This document shows, one piece after another, positions 1 through 12,346 of a stretch of DNA of 64,000 nucleotides. Under the pieces are notes generated by a model. The model was not told where the DNA came from and made no database searches. It saw only the letters and a program-made list of their open reading frames with translations. Where the stretch lies: assembly GCA_013399695.1 (NCBI GenBank), contig VXAU01000928.1, positions 232,815 to 296,814 of the forward strand. Direction: 5' to 3'. The DNA comes from Formicarius rufipectus (Eukaryota > Chordata > Aves > Passeriformes > Formicariidae). Position 1 is the stretch's first letter. Each line of letters starts with the position of its first letter. Position numbers and translations under genes: made by a program.

Positions 1-2060
1 TTGTTGCTTTGACTTTTTTTCCCCTCCATCCCAGCTGCATTCTTCTAAAGTGAAGTAGCAGCAAAATGGCAGAGAGATCCATACTCAGCTAATGTTCCCC
101 CACTGGAGTGGTCACAAGAAGCAGCCCTGCCCTCCCCATTTAAGAAGGGGTCCCACAGCTCGTAGATGGAGCTCTCTGGGATGTCTAAGGGCAAATGGAA
201 AAGTGGAGAGCATAATTTGTGTGGGGTTTGAGGGTGGCGTTGGATTGCTTTACATTCTGTGTGCTCAGTTTCAAATGAGATGTAAACTGAAGATTCTCCC
301 CACCTGTGGTCATTAAATGCCTCATGGCATTTTTCATAAGACCAGGGGATCTTGGTGAAATCCCAACTCGATTAATTATGTACTGCTTCCCTAAAGTTCT
401 TCTGCAGTTCCAAGAAGACGCAGCATCTTTCCCTCCTTCCTGTGTTGTCAATTAGAGTGCAGGCTTGTTAGCTGGTTTATTATCTCTTTCCCTTTGAAAG
501 AGGCTCAGAGGTGGTTTTGTCAGTGCTGAATGAAGTATGGAGTAAATAGTTTGTATACTGGAATGCTGTGCTTAGGAAAGGCTTTGGGAGATCTGTGGAT
601 CAAAGTGTCTGTTTGTGTGTGGGGGTTTTTTTATCCCCCTTAATGAGGGCAAGCGTAGCAAACATATCAAAGGTATCAACCACCAAGCACCTGAGTCCAC
701 CTGTGGCTCGAAAAACAGCCTAAGAACTCATCTGTAAGATGTGACTGACTTGTCAGCTTTCTTTTTGTCCTCCTGTGCTTGCATCCTCCCTTATCTGTGT
801 GTGGTGGTGAGTAATTCCTGGCTCCCAGTAACAAATCTCAAAGGGTTCTGCTCAGCATGGTGGAAATGGTGAACAGGGCCTGCAGCAGCCACAAAGACCT
901 CCTGTTGGAGTGTAGAGGTTCCCACACAACACTGCTGGGTCTCTCCAAAAAGTTCAGCTGGTAGTTCCATTAGAAATTTTTTTTTTAATTTCATTTTTGA
1001 AGGTGAAGTTGATACTTATCATGGTTCTGTGATAGACGTGGGCTGCCCCAGGCAGGGAACAAACGTGGTTCTCTGCTCTCTGGGTGGGAAACTGGAAGCA
1101 CTGGAGACCTTCACCCTGGGGCCAGTGCCAGCTGCCCATGGGGGGTTTTGCTCATTAATTCCCCCACCTTAGCAATGACAGGCAAATGGGGAACACAATG
1201 CAGGGGACACCAGTTCTGTGCAGTAGCCTTCCCTCCACAGTACTCTTTAAATCCACAAAACACCCGGATCTGTGGCTGCTTTTTCTTGTTGCAATCAAAT
1301 GCCTGTGTGCTTACACACATTCCCCGAGAGAAAATAATTTTTGAGGGTCTTTCTTCTGCGTCTGTCACAATCTCTCTTATGTCAGGCTTGCTGGGTTTGC
1401 TTTCTGAGCCAAACTACAAGTGAAGTTTTAGCTTCTTGAAGGGGAGAAAACCTCTCAGAGTGCTTTGTGAGGTGACCAACGTGTGACCAACAAGCACTAG
1501 TGGAAGTAGTGAACAAAGTAGCTGGTGTTGAAATCAATGCTATGGGTTTAGACTTTAAGCTCCATTGTCCTGGTGTGGGCTCTGTCCTTCCAGTTTCACC
1601 CCATGCCCTGCCAGCCCCTGCTGAGGTGAGGGCTGGCATTTGCCCACAGTGAGCCCTGGCCAGCCCAGAGAAGTTGCACAGTTCCAGGTGGGTTGCCAGG
1701 CTGGACCCTTTGCCCCAGCCTTACTCTGAAAGTCTGGGACACTTTGGGGCAGCCTTGGGAGCTCAGATGTGTCACAGAGGCTTTGGCAGGGCTGGCACAG
1801 GCAGGTGGGCAGAGCAGAGCTGATCCAGACCTGTGTGCCGCTGGGGTCCTGGCACTGACCTGCTCATCCCAGTGGCACTGGGAAGGGAAGACTTCTTGAC
1901 ACATTTGTGGCATGTCAAGCACAGCTCAGTTCTGGTAGCTTCTCCCACCTTTGACTAATTGCTGACCTGACATCTTTCTGATAGTGACCTTGTTTCAGCT
2001 AGTAATTCAAATATCTTTCAGTGTCAGAAATAATAAGTGCCACAGTGAGATGAACAAGCA
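1..2060. other. Unique non-coding DNA, no gene seen
   Basis: All six frames are broken by frequent stops and the longest open stretches (about 60-110 codons) have no recognisable domain. I see no CR1 word, tandem array or RNA fold that I can name. The interval 1560-1900 is more GC-rich, which explains the longer open frames there. It is probably intergenic or intronic spacer. Confidence 0.55.
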
Positions 2061-2320
2061 GAGCTTAAGTTGAACACAGATTAATGGGGTTTTAATATTC
2101 CTAATTTAATCACTCCTTTCTGTCTGAATGTGTGCAACATGATGTAGCAGCTAATTATTTTTTTAACCATGATGAGGATCTTTCCTAATCATTTTTATAT
2201 TTAACATGAATGAAGGGAGGGCAGTGATTAATGAGGGAATAAATCTTACGAAACAGAAGCAAGCACATGATCAGTTAAAAATACAGCTGTCTGAGTATTT
2301 TTTTCCTCTTTCCCTGTACT
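2060..2320. promoter_or_regulatory. Candidate conserved non-coding element, homeodomain cores
   Basis: This AT-rich block is free of interspersed repeats and contains several homeodomain-type cores, including CTAATTA at 2151-2157 and TGATTAATGA at 2225-2234, with further TAAT words near 2102 and 2186. Clusters like this are common in vertebrate developmental enhancers. AT-rich DNA also makes TAAT by chance, so the call is an inference from motif density and lack of repeats only. Confidence 0.25.
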
Positions 2321-3256
2321 GCAAATACTCAACCAGCTGCACCTTCTCAGCTCAACAGTGAGCTGTCTTCAGCCCTAAAGAAAGACCTGAAACTTTGCTT
2401 ATCCCTCTGGTGCTTCTGTTGGCATCTCTCTGCATGATCATCTTTGTGATGAATGCAGAATTATTTTTCTTTAAAGAAAAAAAAAAAAGGAGAAAAAATT
2501 GCCCCACTAGATACATTAATGGTTGGATAGATGTCTTTTCAAATATTTGTTCCTGACAGGGTGTTTGGAATTGCAGATGAGAAGCAAACCAGCTCTCAGC
2601 ATCTGTCTGTTGCTACTGTACATTTCCATTGTGTGAAGCAGAGACAAAGCCAGGCAATTCAAAGCTTAAGTGGATGCTCTTGAGATCTTTTATTTCCCCC
2701 TCTCTTCCCTCGTTTTTCCCACACTTGGCTGTATCTCTTCTGTCTAAATTCTATTTTTCCCCTCCCTCTCCATGGGTTGGTTTGGGGAGTCTGCCTTCCC
2801 CCTGTAATTTGTCCTCTCCCTCGAGTCCTCACTGATTGGTAACTTCAGGGGTCTTGCTGAGCTCTCAGGCTGTGGGATAGCTCCGAGATGAAGGTTGTGA
2901 TTATCACAAGTGCGTTCTGAGGCTTTTTCCCTCCTCCTGGAGGGCAGGTTGATGGTGTGTCAGTGGAGGACACGGGTCTGATGTGCAGAGTCTCCATCAA
3001 TGGCAGTGCAGTCCCAGGGCTGGGTGTGCTGGCTCTTTAGGGGAGGGTCACTCCAGCTGGGCACTGCATGTGCTGCAGTGAAGCCCCTTGCCCAGCCAGG
3101 CAGCTGTGGCCTCTCTGCAGCCTGAGCCTGGGGCTGAGGACGTGGGGTTTCCCCATGGACAGCTGTAGCTGTGAACACAACAGTGCCCCTCCGTTCCTGT
3201 GGCTGTGGATAACCTGTAATATAATCCCAAAAAGATCTGAGGGGTTTGCTGGGCAG

Positions 3257-3329
3257 ATTTGGTTTGGGGTTTCTTTGGCATGTGGGTTGTTTTGGTTTTG
3301 TTTTTTGGGTTTTTTTGGGTATTTTTTGG
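3257..3329 (+). repeat. G/T-rich low-complexity tract
   Basis: The + strand is almost only T and G here, with runs of 4-7 T separated by 1-4 G. The open frames across it (Phe/Gly/Val/Trp-rich on +, Lys/Asn/Pro/Thr-rich on -) are artefacts of the composition. The same style of tract recurs at 6931, 42411 and 49986 and, on the other strand, at 12222. Confidence 0.8.
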
Positions 3330-3620
3330 AAGGGAAACTCTGCAAATGCTCCATTCAGCCATGGAGATAATTCAGTGGGTTTCTCAGCAACGTGAGGTCA
3401 TTTGGATGTGTCTCTTCTCCCCAGCTAACAAGCAGCATTTTAATAACCGATCAAGCTGAGCTGTGCCCGAGCAGTGCTGGCAGCTACCCTCTAACCTTGG
3501 TGTCTTCTGCAGATAGTAAAAATGATCTAATTGGCTAAAAAAGAAGGATAGACTTAACTACAACTTCTGTTACTTAACACCTTGTCATTTCTTCTTGTTG
3601 AGTAGAGAGCAACCAAGTTC

Positions 3621-3652
3621 AGGCAATCAGTGTTTCAGGCAATCAGTGTTTC
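3621..3652. repeat. 16-bp perfect tandem duplication
   Basis: The 16-mer aggcaatcagtgtttc occurs twice back to back (3621-3636 and 3637-3652). A degraded third unit follows (aggcaccagtgtcac). This is a small replication-slippage type duplication with no coding consequence. Confidence 0.9.
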
Positions 3653-4552
3653 AGGCACCAGTGTCACATACCAGTGGCTTGATGCATGCTTGGGAATTTT
3701 GGGATCCTGTCATACAGTGCAGAGTCCTGAAGGACTGCGGGCTAACACAATGCAGAGAGACAGGCAGAGGGATAGGAGAATGTAAGGAAATAGTAGTGTG
3801 TTGGACCAGTTCCTAAATTAACATTTGGTTTTTTTCTGGCGAGGCACTTAATTAAAGTTTTGCCCTTGTAGATCAGATCTAGTTCTTACTGTGCAAATGT
3901 TACTCCATCAAAAGAAAAGCAGAGGAAAGATGGTTGTTTGCAGGTCTAAGATCAGTAATGCACATTGGGAGCAGATGTTGGCTGGTGACATCCTGTGTGA
4001 CATTTCTTAAGATAGAAGGAAAGATTCATTCCCTTGTTGAGGGAACTGAGAGACTCAATCAGGAGCAAAATTATTTCCAAAGAGGTTTTCTTTTTTTTTT
4101 TTTTCCTCTAAGACTTCTTTTTTTTTCTTTTACATGAAGTTTCCTCGGCCACCTTCTGTACCACTGTAAATGACAGTGGCATAATTACATTTGTCTTCCA
4201 AAGTGTTTTTCCTTGAGGGCAAGCTCCACTTTGGCCTTGATTCGATTGTGTACTTTTAATCTCAAAGAAAAGCTAATGCATAAGTATTCATTACACAATT
4301 GCATTTTTCTATGGTCAACATCCCCTCTTATAATTACAGGTTCCAGCTGAATGTCATTTCTTTTCTCTGTACTTCAGCTCCCTCCCAGCACAGTCTCATC
4401 CTCCTGAAGCTTCTCCCCATCCACATAATAAATAAATAATCACACCTTTTCTGCTGTCAAAGCTGAAAGCATGCACAGCTGTTTGCCACAAGATACACTG
4501 GGACTGCAAGGTACAACATTTCTTAATTAGACTGACCTGAGGTTGTTGAGGG

Positions 4553-4593
4553 TTTTTTTTCTTTCTTTCTTTTTTTTTTTTTTTTTTTTTTGT

Positions 4594-4630
<37 letters not shown>
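4553..4630 (+). repeat. Long poly(T) tract
   Basis: About 78 bases are nearly pure T, with a CTTT/CTTTCT interruption at 4561-4570 and a GTG near 4592. It could be an expanded mononucleotide microsatellite or the poly(A) tail of a minus-strand retroposed sequence, but no identifiable retroposon body adjoins it. Its true length is likely polymorphic and error-prone in assembly. Confidence 0.9.
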
Positions 4631-4631
<1 letters not shown>

Positions 4632-5539
4632 TTGGTGATTTTCTTTTAAAGCAGCTTCATTAGCTCAGGAGCTTAATTGCAAATGACTAGACAAGCTCTG
4701 CTCCTGGTTCCTGGGAAAGGTTAGAGTATTTCTCACTGGGGATTAGATCCTGGGAGAGGTTTTGCAGCTTGATTTTTTTGTGGGGAAGGTTTTAGGTGTG
4801 CTCAGAGCATCTTAGCACGAGGCTCAGAATTAGCAAAATAATTAGAAGTTCAAAGCAGAGAAGGGGGGCTGGGGTGAAGCCCAGCCAACCTTTTTGATCT
4901 TACAAGCCACACTGCAAAGTCCACACGGAATTGGGAAGAACAGGCCATGGAAAGGGAGCTCTGGAAGCAGAATTGGGGATGACAGGTTTCCACACTGCTG
5001 TGCTGCAGGATGGGGAGCAGATAAATGTCAGGCTGGGCTGTGGGGCCAGCTGACAATGAACTCTCACAGCCAGTGCTGAGCAGCTGCCCCCCACAGGGGG
5101 GACTTCATGGTCCCACAGCCATCCTGCCAGCACAGCTCTCTACTGACATGGTCCCAGAGCAGGGGCCATGGCTGAACTGCCCAATGGCCAGAAATTGTGA
5201 TGACATCTGTCACTTGGTCTGTGTCACAGATTTTATCTGTCGGTAACATGCCTGATGTGATGTCCCCATTACTGGTAACATTAATGCAGGAGTTCTGCAG
5301 CCTCCGCGCTTTTAGAGGTTTTTTTCTTGACCTCATGTAGAGGTCACCTTAAAACAATACCCTGCAAGGAAAGGTAGGACTTGAGGAATCACTGTGAGAG
5401 CCATCCATGGTCTTGCCTGGTATAAAAAGGCAAGGCAGCTACCTCCCATTGAGGGTTCCTGAGGGTCAGGAAAATTTGAAAGAGGGTTATTTTGCAACCA
5501 GTGTGTCCCGTCTGTCTGTGATTTTTACCTGATGTTGAG

Positions 5540-5712
5540 ACAAGTTGCTCACAGAAGTTGTGGCTGCCTCATTTCTGGAATTGTTCAGGGCCAGGTTGGA
5601 CAGGTCTTGGAGCAACCTGGTCTAGTGGAAGTTGCCCCTGCCCATGGCAGGGGGTGGGAAGGAATGACTTTTAAGGTCCCTTCCCACCCAAACTGTTCTC
5701 TGATTTTATGAC
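5540..5712 (+). mobile_element. CR1 LINE 3' fragment
   Basis: A 5'-truncated copy of the avian CR1 non-LTR retrotransposon. The + strand reads from a degenerate cagagaagctgtggctgc block (5551-5566) through the aggttggacagg block at about 5592-5605, a caacctggtctagtgga block and a ctgcccatggcaggg block, to a TTTTAAGGTCCCTTCC-like motif. It ends in tgattttatg (5701-5710), a decayed form of the CR1 terminal ATTCTRTG repeat. The fragment lies wholly in the 3' untranslated end, so no reverse transcriptase or endonuclease coding remains. Divergence looks substantial, suggesting an old insertion. Confidence 0.9.
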
Positions 5713-6930
5713 ATAGAAGCATTTCCAAGACCTGTATTCAAGTGGATGTTTTGGTGATGGTTTTTGCAATTATACTTGACTTGCATAAAGCAAGGTTTGC
5801 ATGTCTTCTGGCCTTCCTAGCTGTACCCCACACTTGGTGCTTGTAGGTGAAAGCAGGGGTTGTGTGTGTGTGGGGAGCTTGTGCTGGGGGTCTGTGCTGG
5901 TGAGGCAGCAGTTGTGATGGGAGTCTTTGGGTTCTCATCACTTGTAAAAGTGTGCTGGGAATGAATGGTGCAGTGGATGCAGCAAAAGCACCATCTTCCC
6001 TTGCACTGCCCAGCCCTGTGTTGATTTGCCTGCACTCAGAGCAGGAGCAGCCTCTGCCAGGGTCACCCCACAGAACAGGTGGTGCAGTGGCTGCTCCTAC
6101 TGCTCCCTGCCCTCTGCAGAAGCTGCCAACAAGGTGCCTGCTGAGATGGAGGATATTATGCTTCTATTAAGGCAATGTCACCAAGCTCTTCATGTCCCTC
6201 TGCAAAACTAAGCACAAAACTGAAGGCAATTTTTACTCCCTATCAACCACGGAGGCATCCGTGCCTTTTGTCTGAAGGCAAGAGGATCTGTGGCCTTATT
6301 TCATTTCTCCCTTAGTCTTTTGGCCCCCAGACTGTAAGAAGTGTGAGTAATTCATGTCCCTTATTAGCCCACGCTGAGGAAAAGAGGGTTTTGAGTTGCT
6401 TGGGTGACACCCGAGTTCTGCTGCACAACAAATATGCTGGCGAGGCTTTGTCGTATATAACCCGCTGGAAGCGAGAGCATTCAGGTAAGGAAATGAAGGG
6501 CTGCAGGGCTCAGCTGTGCAGGAGGAAAATAATTAGGGCATGTTTATCTCATGCTCAAACCTGCAGAGGTGAAAAGCAAGGGACAGGAAGGCTGGTTCAG
6601 AGAGAGCTGGGAGTGGGGAGGGCAAGGCAGAAAGGACCTGACAAGTTTGTGAATTAAACTTCTCTGAAAGACTCCCATCACTGGGATAAACCCTCCCCCC
6701 TCCCTGTTCCTGCACTAATGATGGACGAGCTCTGCCTTGCTGACTTTTCAAGGTCTCAGGACCTGTTGTTTTCAAGAGGTTAAAGCCCTGGAGCTATTGA
6801 GGGAAGGCAACACTCTTTCAGAGATGCCAGGTGAAGAACACCTTGATTTCTAGGGTTTTCAGGTTTGCGAATATAAAAGGGAGAAAAACACCTTCCAAAT
6901 GTGGAAAAAAGCCTTTGGTGGTGTATAGGT

Positions 6931-7043
6931 GGGTTGTTTTTTTGTGGTTGTTTTTTTTTGTTGTTGTCGGTTTTGTTTGTTTGGGTTTTTTTGTTGGGCT
7001 TTTTGTTGGTTTGGTTTTTTTGGTTGGATTTTTTTTTTTTTTT
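6931..7043 (+). repeat. G/T-rich low-complexity tract ending in poly(T)
   Basis: The + strand carries T runs of 3-9 separated by G or GG, with TTTG units in places (6972-6984), and ends in about 14 T at 7030-7043. Open frames across it on both strands, with Lys/Thr/Pro-rich or Phe/Leu/Gly-rich products, come only from the composition. Confidence 0.85.
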
Positions 7044-8280
7044 AAATCTCCTTCAAACACAGATGAGTACTGACTCGGATGAGACTCCTATTTCTCCCAA
7101 AGTCTGACGTATCTCTAGACACTCCCTCCCCACTATGGAGAGCTGAGTGTACACAAGGTCACAGTCAGGGTAAAGCTGCTCCATGGGGTCGTAGCTTCTG
7201 CTCTGCCTGTCCTGTCCTGGGCTCAGATGATGGAGACTGCAACAAAATGAAGGAGCTTAAGCAATGTGATGTGGAACTCTGGCTCTTCCTTTTCCACCTT
7301 CCCTCCCCACCGACCCAGAGAGGTGTGTGCAGTTCCCAGCACTCCTTGCAGACTTGATCAGATCAAAAGGCTTCACACATCCTTAACTTGCTCAGTGCTG
7401 TTTGCTCTCAAGCTGCCTGTTCCTTCTGGGCTTCAGACCTGGCTTTCATGATTTGCACAGGCACATATCAGAGCAAATACAGCCTTTGCCATTCTGCAGG
7501 TCTGGTTCAGTGGCAGAACCTGAGGGAAAATATTTTTATCCCAGGCTTTGCCACCAATCTCCTTAAGCCCTGAAGGGTTTGTGGCTTCTCTCTCTTTCTC
7601 CTTGCCTTTGCCCCTTAGGGCTTCGTGCTCTCCCTGCCAGCCCACCATGTGCTGCTGCAGGTTCCTCTGGCACATCGTGGCTCTGCTCTTTTGCTGGTCC
7701 GTGTGCTCGTGGAGGGGTGCAGGGGGAGGATGCTGGCCCCCCAAAGCAGGAGGATTGCTGCTGGGTGGGCACTGGGCTGTTGTACCTGTCACACCCACTG
7801 CTGCTCCTGCTTGCTGGGGGCCAGGGGAAGGTCTGACCCCGTGGTTTGACAAATGCCTGCCCAGCCCAGATGAGAACCCTGGGCAAAAAGCTGGAAACTG
7901 CTGAAATTGCTGTGGTTTGGAAGTGTGGTTGCTCCTATCTTCAGAGAACAGTGACGAGGTGAAGTGGAGGAGGGGCTGGGATTTTTAGCAGGAAGGATTC
8001 TACCCTGGTTCTAGAGACTTTTGCTTTATCTCCTCCCCAGGAAACGCAGATTTCCACACACAGCTCAGAGGTTCTGCTGCTTCCCCACTGCCTCCTGGGC
8101 AATAAAAGCAGAACTGGGTGTCTCTTCTCTTGAACAGCTCACCTTTATTTTTGGCCAAAAAGATAATCTATTTAATCCTACCATATCCTCCATGAGACAC
8201 AGCTTCCTACATCAGTTCTGTGCCCCTGAGGGTAAAGAATTATTCAAGGCATCAAGCCTGACCTGGATTTTGTGTGATGT

Positions 8281-8313
8281 GATCGCATCCAGAGCATGGA
8301 AATCCATGCGATC
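8281..8313. repeat. Compound inverted repeat
   Basis: The outer arms gatcgcat (8281-8288) and atgcgatc (8306-8313) are exact reverse complements. Inside them gcatgga (8294-8300) and tccatgc (8303-8309) form a second perfect hairpin with a 2-base loop. The two hairpins share bases, so they are alternative structures. No RNA gene class is implied. Confidence 0.8.
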
Positions 8314-11300
8314 AAATGGCAAATCTCTGAGCCTTGGCAGATATGCCTCCTGCTCTGCAAAAGCATGTTGCCATGGCTACATCTCAGTGTGAGCATCTCT
8401 CTCCTTGTCCCAGCATCTTTTCTTCTGCCAGGGTCGCTGCCTGTGCTCAGAAGCCCACCCTGTCATGGGCAGTGTTGGGCTGGGGCACCCCAGCAGCACA
8501 GAGGCAGTGGGTAGTGGGTCACAGACTCACTCCTTTGAATTAGACTGGGTGAATTGTTGCAAATGACTCCTTAAATGGAAAAAAATGAACCCAGCAAGAG
8601 CTTGAAACACCTGTCAAAAAACCCAGCTCCTTCTGTTTATGATTTGAGAAGAGAGAAAATGAAAACTGAACGGGAGGTGGTTGCACAGAGAGCTGGGAAA
8701 CCTGAGCTCCAGTTCTGCCCTTCCTGATACAAACACCTCTGCCTGCTGTGGTCCCCTGCTTTGAAGGGGTGACAGTTACCTGCCACCTAAAGGCAGCTTG
8801 AGCTTTATAGATGAAAGGCACTGAAACCATGTTTTGGGCTGTTACACTTGCCTGAGAGCAGCTCCTCTGTCACACAGCAGCTGTGGGTTTCTGTCACAAA
8901 AAAAAATCCTGGATCTGTCTAAAGCAGAAACAAAGGAAAGCTGCCAAAGTCATGGTGTTCAGGGGGATGTTGCTACTGGGGGCCCTCAGCTCCTTGACTG
9001 AGCATGAAAGTTTTACATAAGGCCATGGGACCCAATGCATGGATGTCAGGGTTGAAACATCCTGGCTGGGGAGAACAAGAGTCCCCAGTGCTGTACTGAG
9101 AGCAATTGGAAACAGAACTCAGCATCCTTGTAGGATATTTATAGTGCCAACTTCGTCTCTGTTTGTTTCTCTGGTTTGTATTTTTCCAAGCCATCCTCAC
9201 TGAATTTGTGTTTTCTCGCTTGGGGACATTGATTAGGAATGGAACAAATAGGTTTGTTGGCCAAAGGAATCATGCATAGAGGAAAAATGAGTTTGTTCTG
9301 GGCCAAGCCATGTCTCATGTAGGTGAGGTGTTTGTGATCACTAGTGCACATCCAGCTTCACAGTGCTGGGTCCTTCTGCCAAATCTTCAGTGCAGTGAGT
9401 CCAGAGCTCCTTTGCTCAGTCACTGGAGAAGGGAAGGCACTGCCAGAAGGTGGAATGTGTTAACTGGGCTCAGCTGCCCCGTGCTGTGCCACATGTACCT
9501 CAGCCACGCTGGGTGCCACCAGCTGCCTCTAATTCTGTCAGACAACTTCTCCCAGTTCTGGGGAAAGCTGATGGCTTGTGCCCCAGACCAGCCAAGTCTC
9601 CAGTGTGACTCCTGCTTGTGCCGGTGCTGCAGCAGAGGGGAAATGCTCTGGATGAGGGGTCTGTGTGCTCCAGGAAGCTGCTTTGGGTATTAACTATTCC
9701 ACAGAGACATGTTTGAAACATTGGTCTATGGGGTCTGGAGAGCAAGAGGTTGGTCCTCTCCCCTTTCAACTTCACTCTTGGTATGAGCAATGATTGCAGC
9801 TGCAGTGAAGGTGCAGTGGTGATGCTGCAGAGCTCCCTTCTCCTCTGACAGCATCTCCTATACCTTGGTGTGCATAACCAGAGGCAGTTTTCAAGGCTAA
9901 GGATGAAAGTAACTGAGCTTCAAGCAAAAGAAATACAGGAGACAACTTAGGGTGGTTAGGATGAATCTTTTCCCCCCCTGTACCAATTTCTGGAGTTCTT
10001 CCTGAAGGGAGACAGAAAACGTGTATTTTCTTGCTTTTCTGGTTTTAATTGTGTATTCTAATAAGAAACTGCAATACAGACACTTCTTAAAGTCACTGCC
10101 TTCAGAGACGCTGTGTTTGAAAGAAACCCCCGAAAATCCCCTGAACCGCAACGTGGGAATCCAATTCTTTTCAGTTGATGAGACTGTAAACACATTTCTT
10201 TGGATTTGCAAGAACCATAGCAAGAGTTTCAATCATATGAATAAAGCAAAAGAATATCTGATAGGGAATATTCCTGCTTTGCATATTCAAAACTCGCAGC
10301 CTTATTCTTAGGCAGCATCTTTTCAAAGGAAAGCTCTAGAGAGGCAAAGAAACATTGCCCACGGGATTTAGTCAAAGGTCCTCCAAAATTAGCACAGTGA
10401 GTGTGTGGGTATCAAATTTAAAACTTCCAAGTTAAATACCTGAATTTGGAGCCCAGGTACCTGCTCGGCCAGTGGTGTCTCTACATTCAGTTCTACTCCC
10501 AGTTCAACACCCAGTGACCAGAGGGATCTTCAAAATTTATCTTAAAGGAGCTTTGGGTTGGGATGAATATCCTGCCCCATGAGTGTCTGTGCTGTTGTGG
10601 GTGACCTTGAGGATAACTGTGAGGATAATTTGTCTTAAGCTGAGCTGATCCCCCCAAATTCCTATTTCACTGAAGCTGGGTGTGTTTCCTTCCCATGCAA
10701 TTTGGCCTGGTGGCTTCAGTAGAAGAGAGCTATAAATATAAAAATTATCTGACCCATGGTGTTTGCTACTGAATCAGAAATCCCATCATACCAGACACCT
10801 AATGCTTCATACCCCCTTGCCCCCATTCTCTACCTTAAAACCAGTTGGCAGCAGCTGATTCTATAAATGAATCCCATTTTGGTGAGAAAGTTCTTACATT
10901 TCTGAGGTAATTTTCCTGTCTGTTGTGTTTATGTCCCTTTACCAGCTGGCCTACAAAGTCCCTGTGTGGCTGGCTGAAAAATGTGGCTAGTTACACTTCC
11001 CTTCTCTGTGCCCTTAGGAAATGCTTTTTAAAAACAAAACTGTTTTCCAGACTTTTATCAGTTTCCTTGGTCAAAGCATATTCCAAAAAATGAAGCTCTT
11101 GCCTCAATTTTTTAGGACTTTATGAAAACAAATAATAATTCAGCTTTCAGTTTGTCTGGGTATAGAAATCTATATGCAATCTGACAAGAAGTTCAGACAG
11201 TTCCCTTTTCAGTAGTGCAGTGAGTTGTGTTTATTCCGTGCAGACAATGGGATTGAGGAGCAGGGAACAGCATGAGGAAGTCTTGCTGCTGGCATGATAA

Positions 11301-12221
11301 CTCCTTTCCAGATGAAGCCACTCTTATATCTCGGCTTGGCACTAAAATGCTGACTTCAAGGACTGTTGGTATCTCTTCCCCAGCCCTTTGGTGTACAAAC
11401 TTGTTAATGTGCAAGAAATTGTACATATGCAAATGGGGGGGTGATAAGCAGCTGCACTGATCCCCTGGCATTTTGGCTCCTCCCCACTCCCACCAGCCCT
11501 GCCCGTGCCACTTCTCTGGAATCCTCTTGATCGGAGCATCTTACAAAGCCTTAAATGGGAGATAGTAGCATTTCTGATCTCATTTTCCACTATTTCAGCT
11601 GTGCCATAATCTATTTACCACACAATTTGTGTCACTTTGATAAGCGGCTGCTTCAAGACTGCATTTATTAAAATCAAGAGCAGGGAGAGCTTTCAAGTCT
11701 CTCAACTGTTGTAATAAATGTTTGAAATTAGTCATTACAGTGTTTGCCATGGTTCATATCATAGACTCTATCTAAATGACAAATGATCACGGCCTGGACA
11801 TGAACTTTTTTTCTTTGGTGGTGCCTTTCCAGCAGGATGGAGGTGATGTTGGGCAACCCCAACCCAAAACAGCCCAAGTCAGAGCAGGGATGGGAAGGAA
11901 GGAGTGGAGGGAAGATTTCTCTGAGAAACCTTATCAGAGCCTCAGGGCTATGGCTTTGAGCAGAGAAGTGCTGGCTCAGCTCTGACTCTGCTGGCTGAAA
12001 ATGAAATAAATCTGCCAAAAGCCCCAAGAAGGAGCCGTGTACTTTTTGCACCGTGGAGCAATTGGTTGTTACCGTGTCTGGATTATGCAAAGTTCGGCTC
12101 TTCTCCCATCAAACAGCTCCAGTTTGGGAAATTCACCTTGTTGCTCTGTCACAGATGGCTTCTTAATGTGCTTGCCTGGCCATGGGTATGTGCTGATGTG
12201 GTCACTGAAAAAGGAGAGAGG

Positions 12222-12274
12222 GAAAACAAACAAACAAACAAAAAAAACCCCACAACAAAAACCAAACAAAAAAC
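12222..12274 (-). repeat. A/C-rich low-complexity tract
   Basis: The + strand is A with isolated C or CC, including three AAAC units at about 12226-12240, then AAAAAAACCCC. On the minus strand it resembles the G/T-rich tracts found elsewhere in the window. Confidence 0.85.
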
Positions 12275-12302
12275 GCCTTTGCTGAATATAGTTCCATGTA
12301 AG

Positions 12303-12346
12303 TGTATATATATATATATTCACACATATATACACACAGACACATT
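12303..12346. repeat. (TA)n/(CA)n dinucleotide microsatellite
   Basis: GTATATATATATATATT at 12303-12320 is followed by mixed CACACATATATACACACAG. It is a compound dinucleotide repeat, likely polymorphic in length. Confidence 0.85.

Larger units (their letters stand above)
2321..5539. other. Unique non-coding DNA with simple repeats
   Basis: No gene is supported. The stretch holds a G/T-rich tract, a 16-bp tandem duplication and a long T tract (each listed separately), plus a shorter T tract at about 4090-4132. The interval 4240-4330 is AT-rich with TAAT and ATTGCAT words, but too little to call an element. Confidence 0.55.

Noticed and set aside
7433..7852. 139-codon minus-strand open frame
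   Set aside because: The product is Pro/Ala/Ser/Gln-rich without domains, and five other frames are open over the same GC-rich stretch.
12303..12346. TATA-type promoter
   Set aside because: The TATATA run is a dinucleotide microsatellite joined to a CA repeat, not a positioned TATA box.
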